From the NCBI GenBank assembly GCA_002441005.1, contig DJWO01000009.1:186001-250000 (forward strand): a stretch of 64,000 nt of DNA, given 5' to 3'. Under the pieces are notes generated by a model. The model searched no databases, had not been told where the DNA came from, and saw only the letters and a program-made list of their open reading frames with translations. A program made the translations under genes and the position numbers. Shown here in pieces: positions 63,422 through 64,000 of the stretch. Within the stretch, counting starts at the first letter, position 1. Each line of letters starts with the position of its first letter. Source of the stretch: Candidatus Aminicenantes bacterium UBA6228 (lineage in GTDB: Bacteria > Acidobacteriota > Aminicenantia > Aminicenantales > Saccharicenantaceae).

Positions 63422-63510
63422 GTGAATCAGGCTATGATTCAAAGAGGAAGAAAATCCCGGCTGCAGGCAGTCTTAAAGCCCGGTTACAAAAACAACAGCC
63501 AGGTTAAGGG

Positions 63511-63610
63511 AATGGGGGACAAAGCAGTCTTCCGGAGTGGCTGGCTAGCGGCTCAGCCCGCCAGCCAGTTGAAAAAAAGCTAATTCCGGACTACCGCCCT
63601 GTCCCCCATT
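63511..63610. repeat. 100-bp MITE/REPIN-like element with 11-bp terminal inverted repeats
   Basis: AATGGGGGACA (63511-63521) and TGTCCCCCATT (63600-63610) are perfect inverted ends. Inside is an 8-bp nested stem TGGCTGGC (63538-63545) with GCCAGCCA (63560-63567), and two TCCGGA palindromes. It ends one nucleotide from the murJ stop codon. Core and AATGGGG start relate it to the stem-loop at 10105 and to the RAYT repeats. Confidence 0.7.
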
Positions 63611-63611
63611 T

Positions 63612-64000
63612 CTACTTTTTTAGAAAACGGCGGATGAAAGTATCTACTTCTTTTATTTTGAGCAACTGGCAGCCGGCGTAAAAAAAACCGAGAGAAAGAC
63701 TGCCCAGAATAATAGTGGCTATCAGAACTGGGAAAAACGAGTAGCCGAAATGGCTGGCACTTATTTTGAAACCGGCATAACCGATAGCTCCGGCCACTCC
63801 TGAGACCAGAGCCAGCTTCAGAATATAGTTGTAAATCGGGCGGAGTTCAATGTTACCAATTTTCCCTGGCAGCCAGCGAATCAAAACGGCGATATTGACG
63901 ATGCTGGCCAGGCTGGCCGAAAGAGGAAAAGCCAGAAAGCCAACCGGTTTCATCAAGGCCAGGTTTAAGGCCAGATTAACTCCAATGGAGATAAAGCTGG
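63612..64000 (-). CDS. murJ: Lipid II flippase MurJ, C-terminal part
   Basis: Only the last 128 residues are in the window; the frame is open across the right edge (SFISIGVNLALNLALMKPVGF precedes the first internal Met). Four hydrophobic helices are visible, and the ISIGVNLALNL then FLAFPLSASLASIVN pattern fits the later helices of the MurJ/MviN family, which flips the peptidoglycan precursor lipid II across the inner membrane. The reading ends with a basic IRRFLKK tail. MOP-superfamily polysaccharide flippases are the alternative, less likely. Confidence 0.82.
   Translation of the reverse strand, partial: SFISIGVNLALNLALMKPVGFLAFPLSASLASIVNIAVLIRWLPGKIGNIELRPIYNYILKLALVSGVAGAIGYAGFKISASHFGYSFFPVLIATIILGSLSLGFFYAGCQLLKIKEVDTFIRRFLKK

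Noticed and set aside
1..64000. Novel defence island, CRISPR, prophage or biosynthetic cluster
   Set aside because: No nuclease-helicase operon, array of spaced identical repeats, phage structural gene or NRPS/PKS module was found.

Overview
The window is a chromosomal segment of a Gram-negative-type, probably anaerobic, saccharolytic and proteolytic bacterium with about 50% GC. Evidence includes an outer-membrane receptor remnant, DUF5916 beta-barrel protein, S46 dipeptidyl-peptidase, tricorn-like protease, GWxTD protein, glycyl-radical enzyme with its activase, and a B12-dependent class II ribonucleotide reductase. This combination resembles Candidatus Aminicenantes, but that placement is inferred from gene content, with no marker phylogeny. 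No rRNA, tRNA, CRISPR array, prophage or plasmid gene was seen.

Layout. 1-10.1 kb is an L-arabinan/L-arabinose island: exported GH51 (cut by the left edge) and GH127 arabinofuranosidases on the minus strand, a 5'-truncated TonB-dependent receptor that still has its terminator, then araB-araD-araA(FucI-type) on the plus strand. 10.1-14.6 kb holds small or remnant genes, an orphan HerA-type C-terminal domain and a DUF5916 barrel protein. 14.8-22.9 kb holds an S46 peptidase with DPP11-type specificity residue, an ornithine-cyclodeaminase homologue coupled to an MscS channel, and a glycyl-radical dehydratase whose active-site residues match trans-4-hydroxy-L-proline dehydratase (HypD), preceded by its activase and a strong promoter with a palindromic operator. 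23.2-28.6 kb: galM, GWxTD/TPR protein, patatin, acyl-ACP thioesterase.

28.7-30 kb is a REP-associated tyrosine transposase (RAYT) bounded by perfect 18-bp inverted repeats. Four further copies of the same repeat sit in intergenic regions between 19.5 and 52.6 kb. 30-34.8 kb: a two-domain putative glycoside hydrolase, nitroreductase, CPBP protease, UbiA prenyltransferase. 34.9-42.9 kb: penicillin-binding protein 1C with a thioester alpha-2-macroglobulin lipoprotein, a known pairing. 43.4-52.4 kb: exported dipeptide epimerase, Gfo/Idh/MocA oxidoreductase, CehA-type PHP hydrolase, Tat-exported aldo/keto reductase, lipoprotein amidohydrolase, MFS exporter. 52.7-64 kb: thiamine-binding MTH1187 protein, nrdJ, a divergent gamma-glutamyltransferase, GH38 alpha-mannosidase, tricorn homologue, a 52-aa secreted peptide, a second repeat type, and murJ running off the right edge.

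Together the genes describe a scavenger that degrades arabinan, mannosides and proteins or peptides outside the cytoplasm and ferments the products, including apparently hydroxyproline. The most notable non-coding feature is the RAYT with its dispersed repeats, several of which begin exactly at, or 1 nt after, stop codons.
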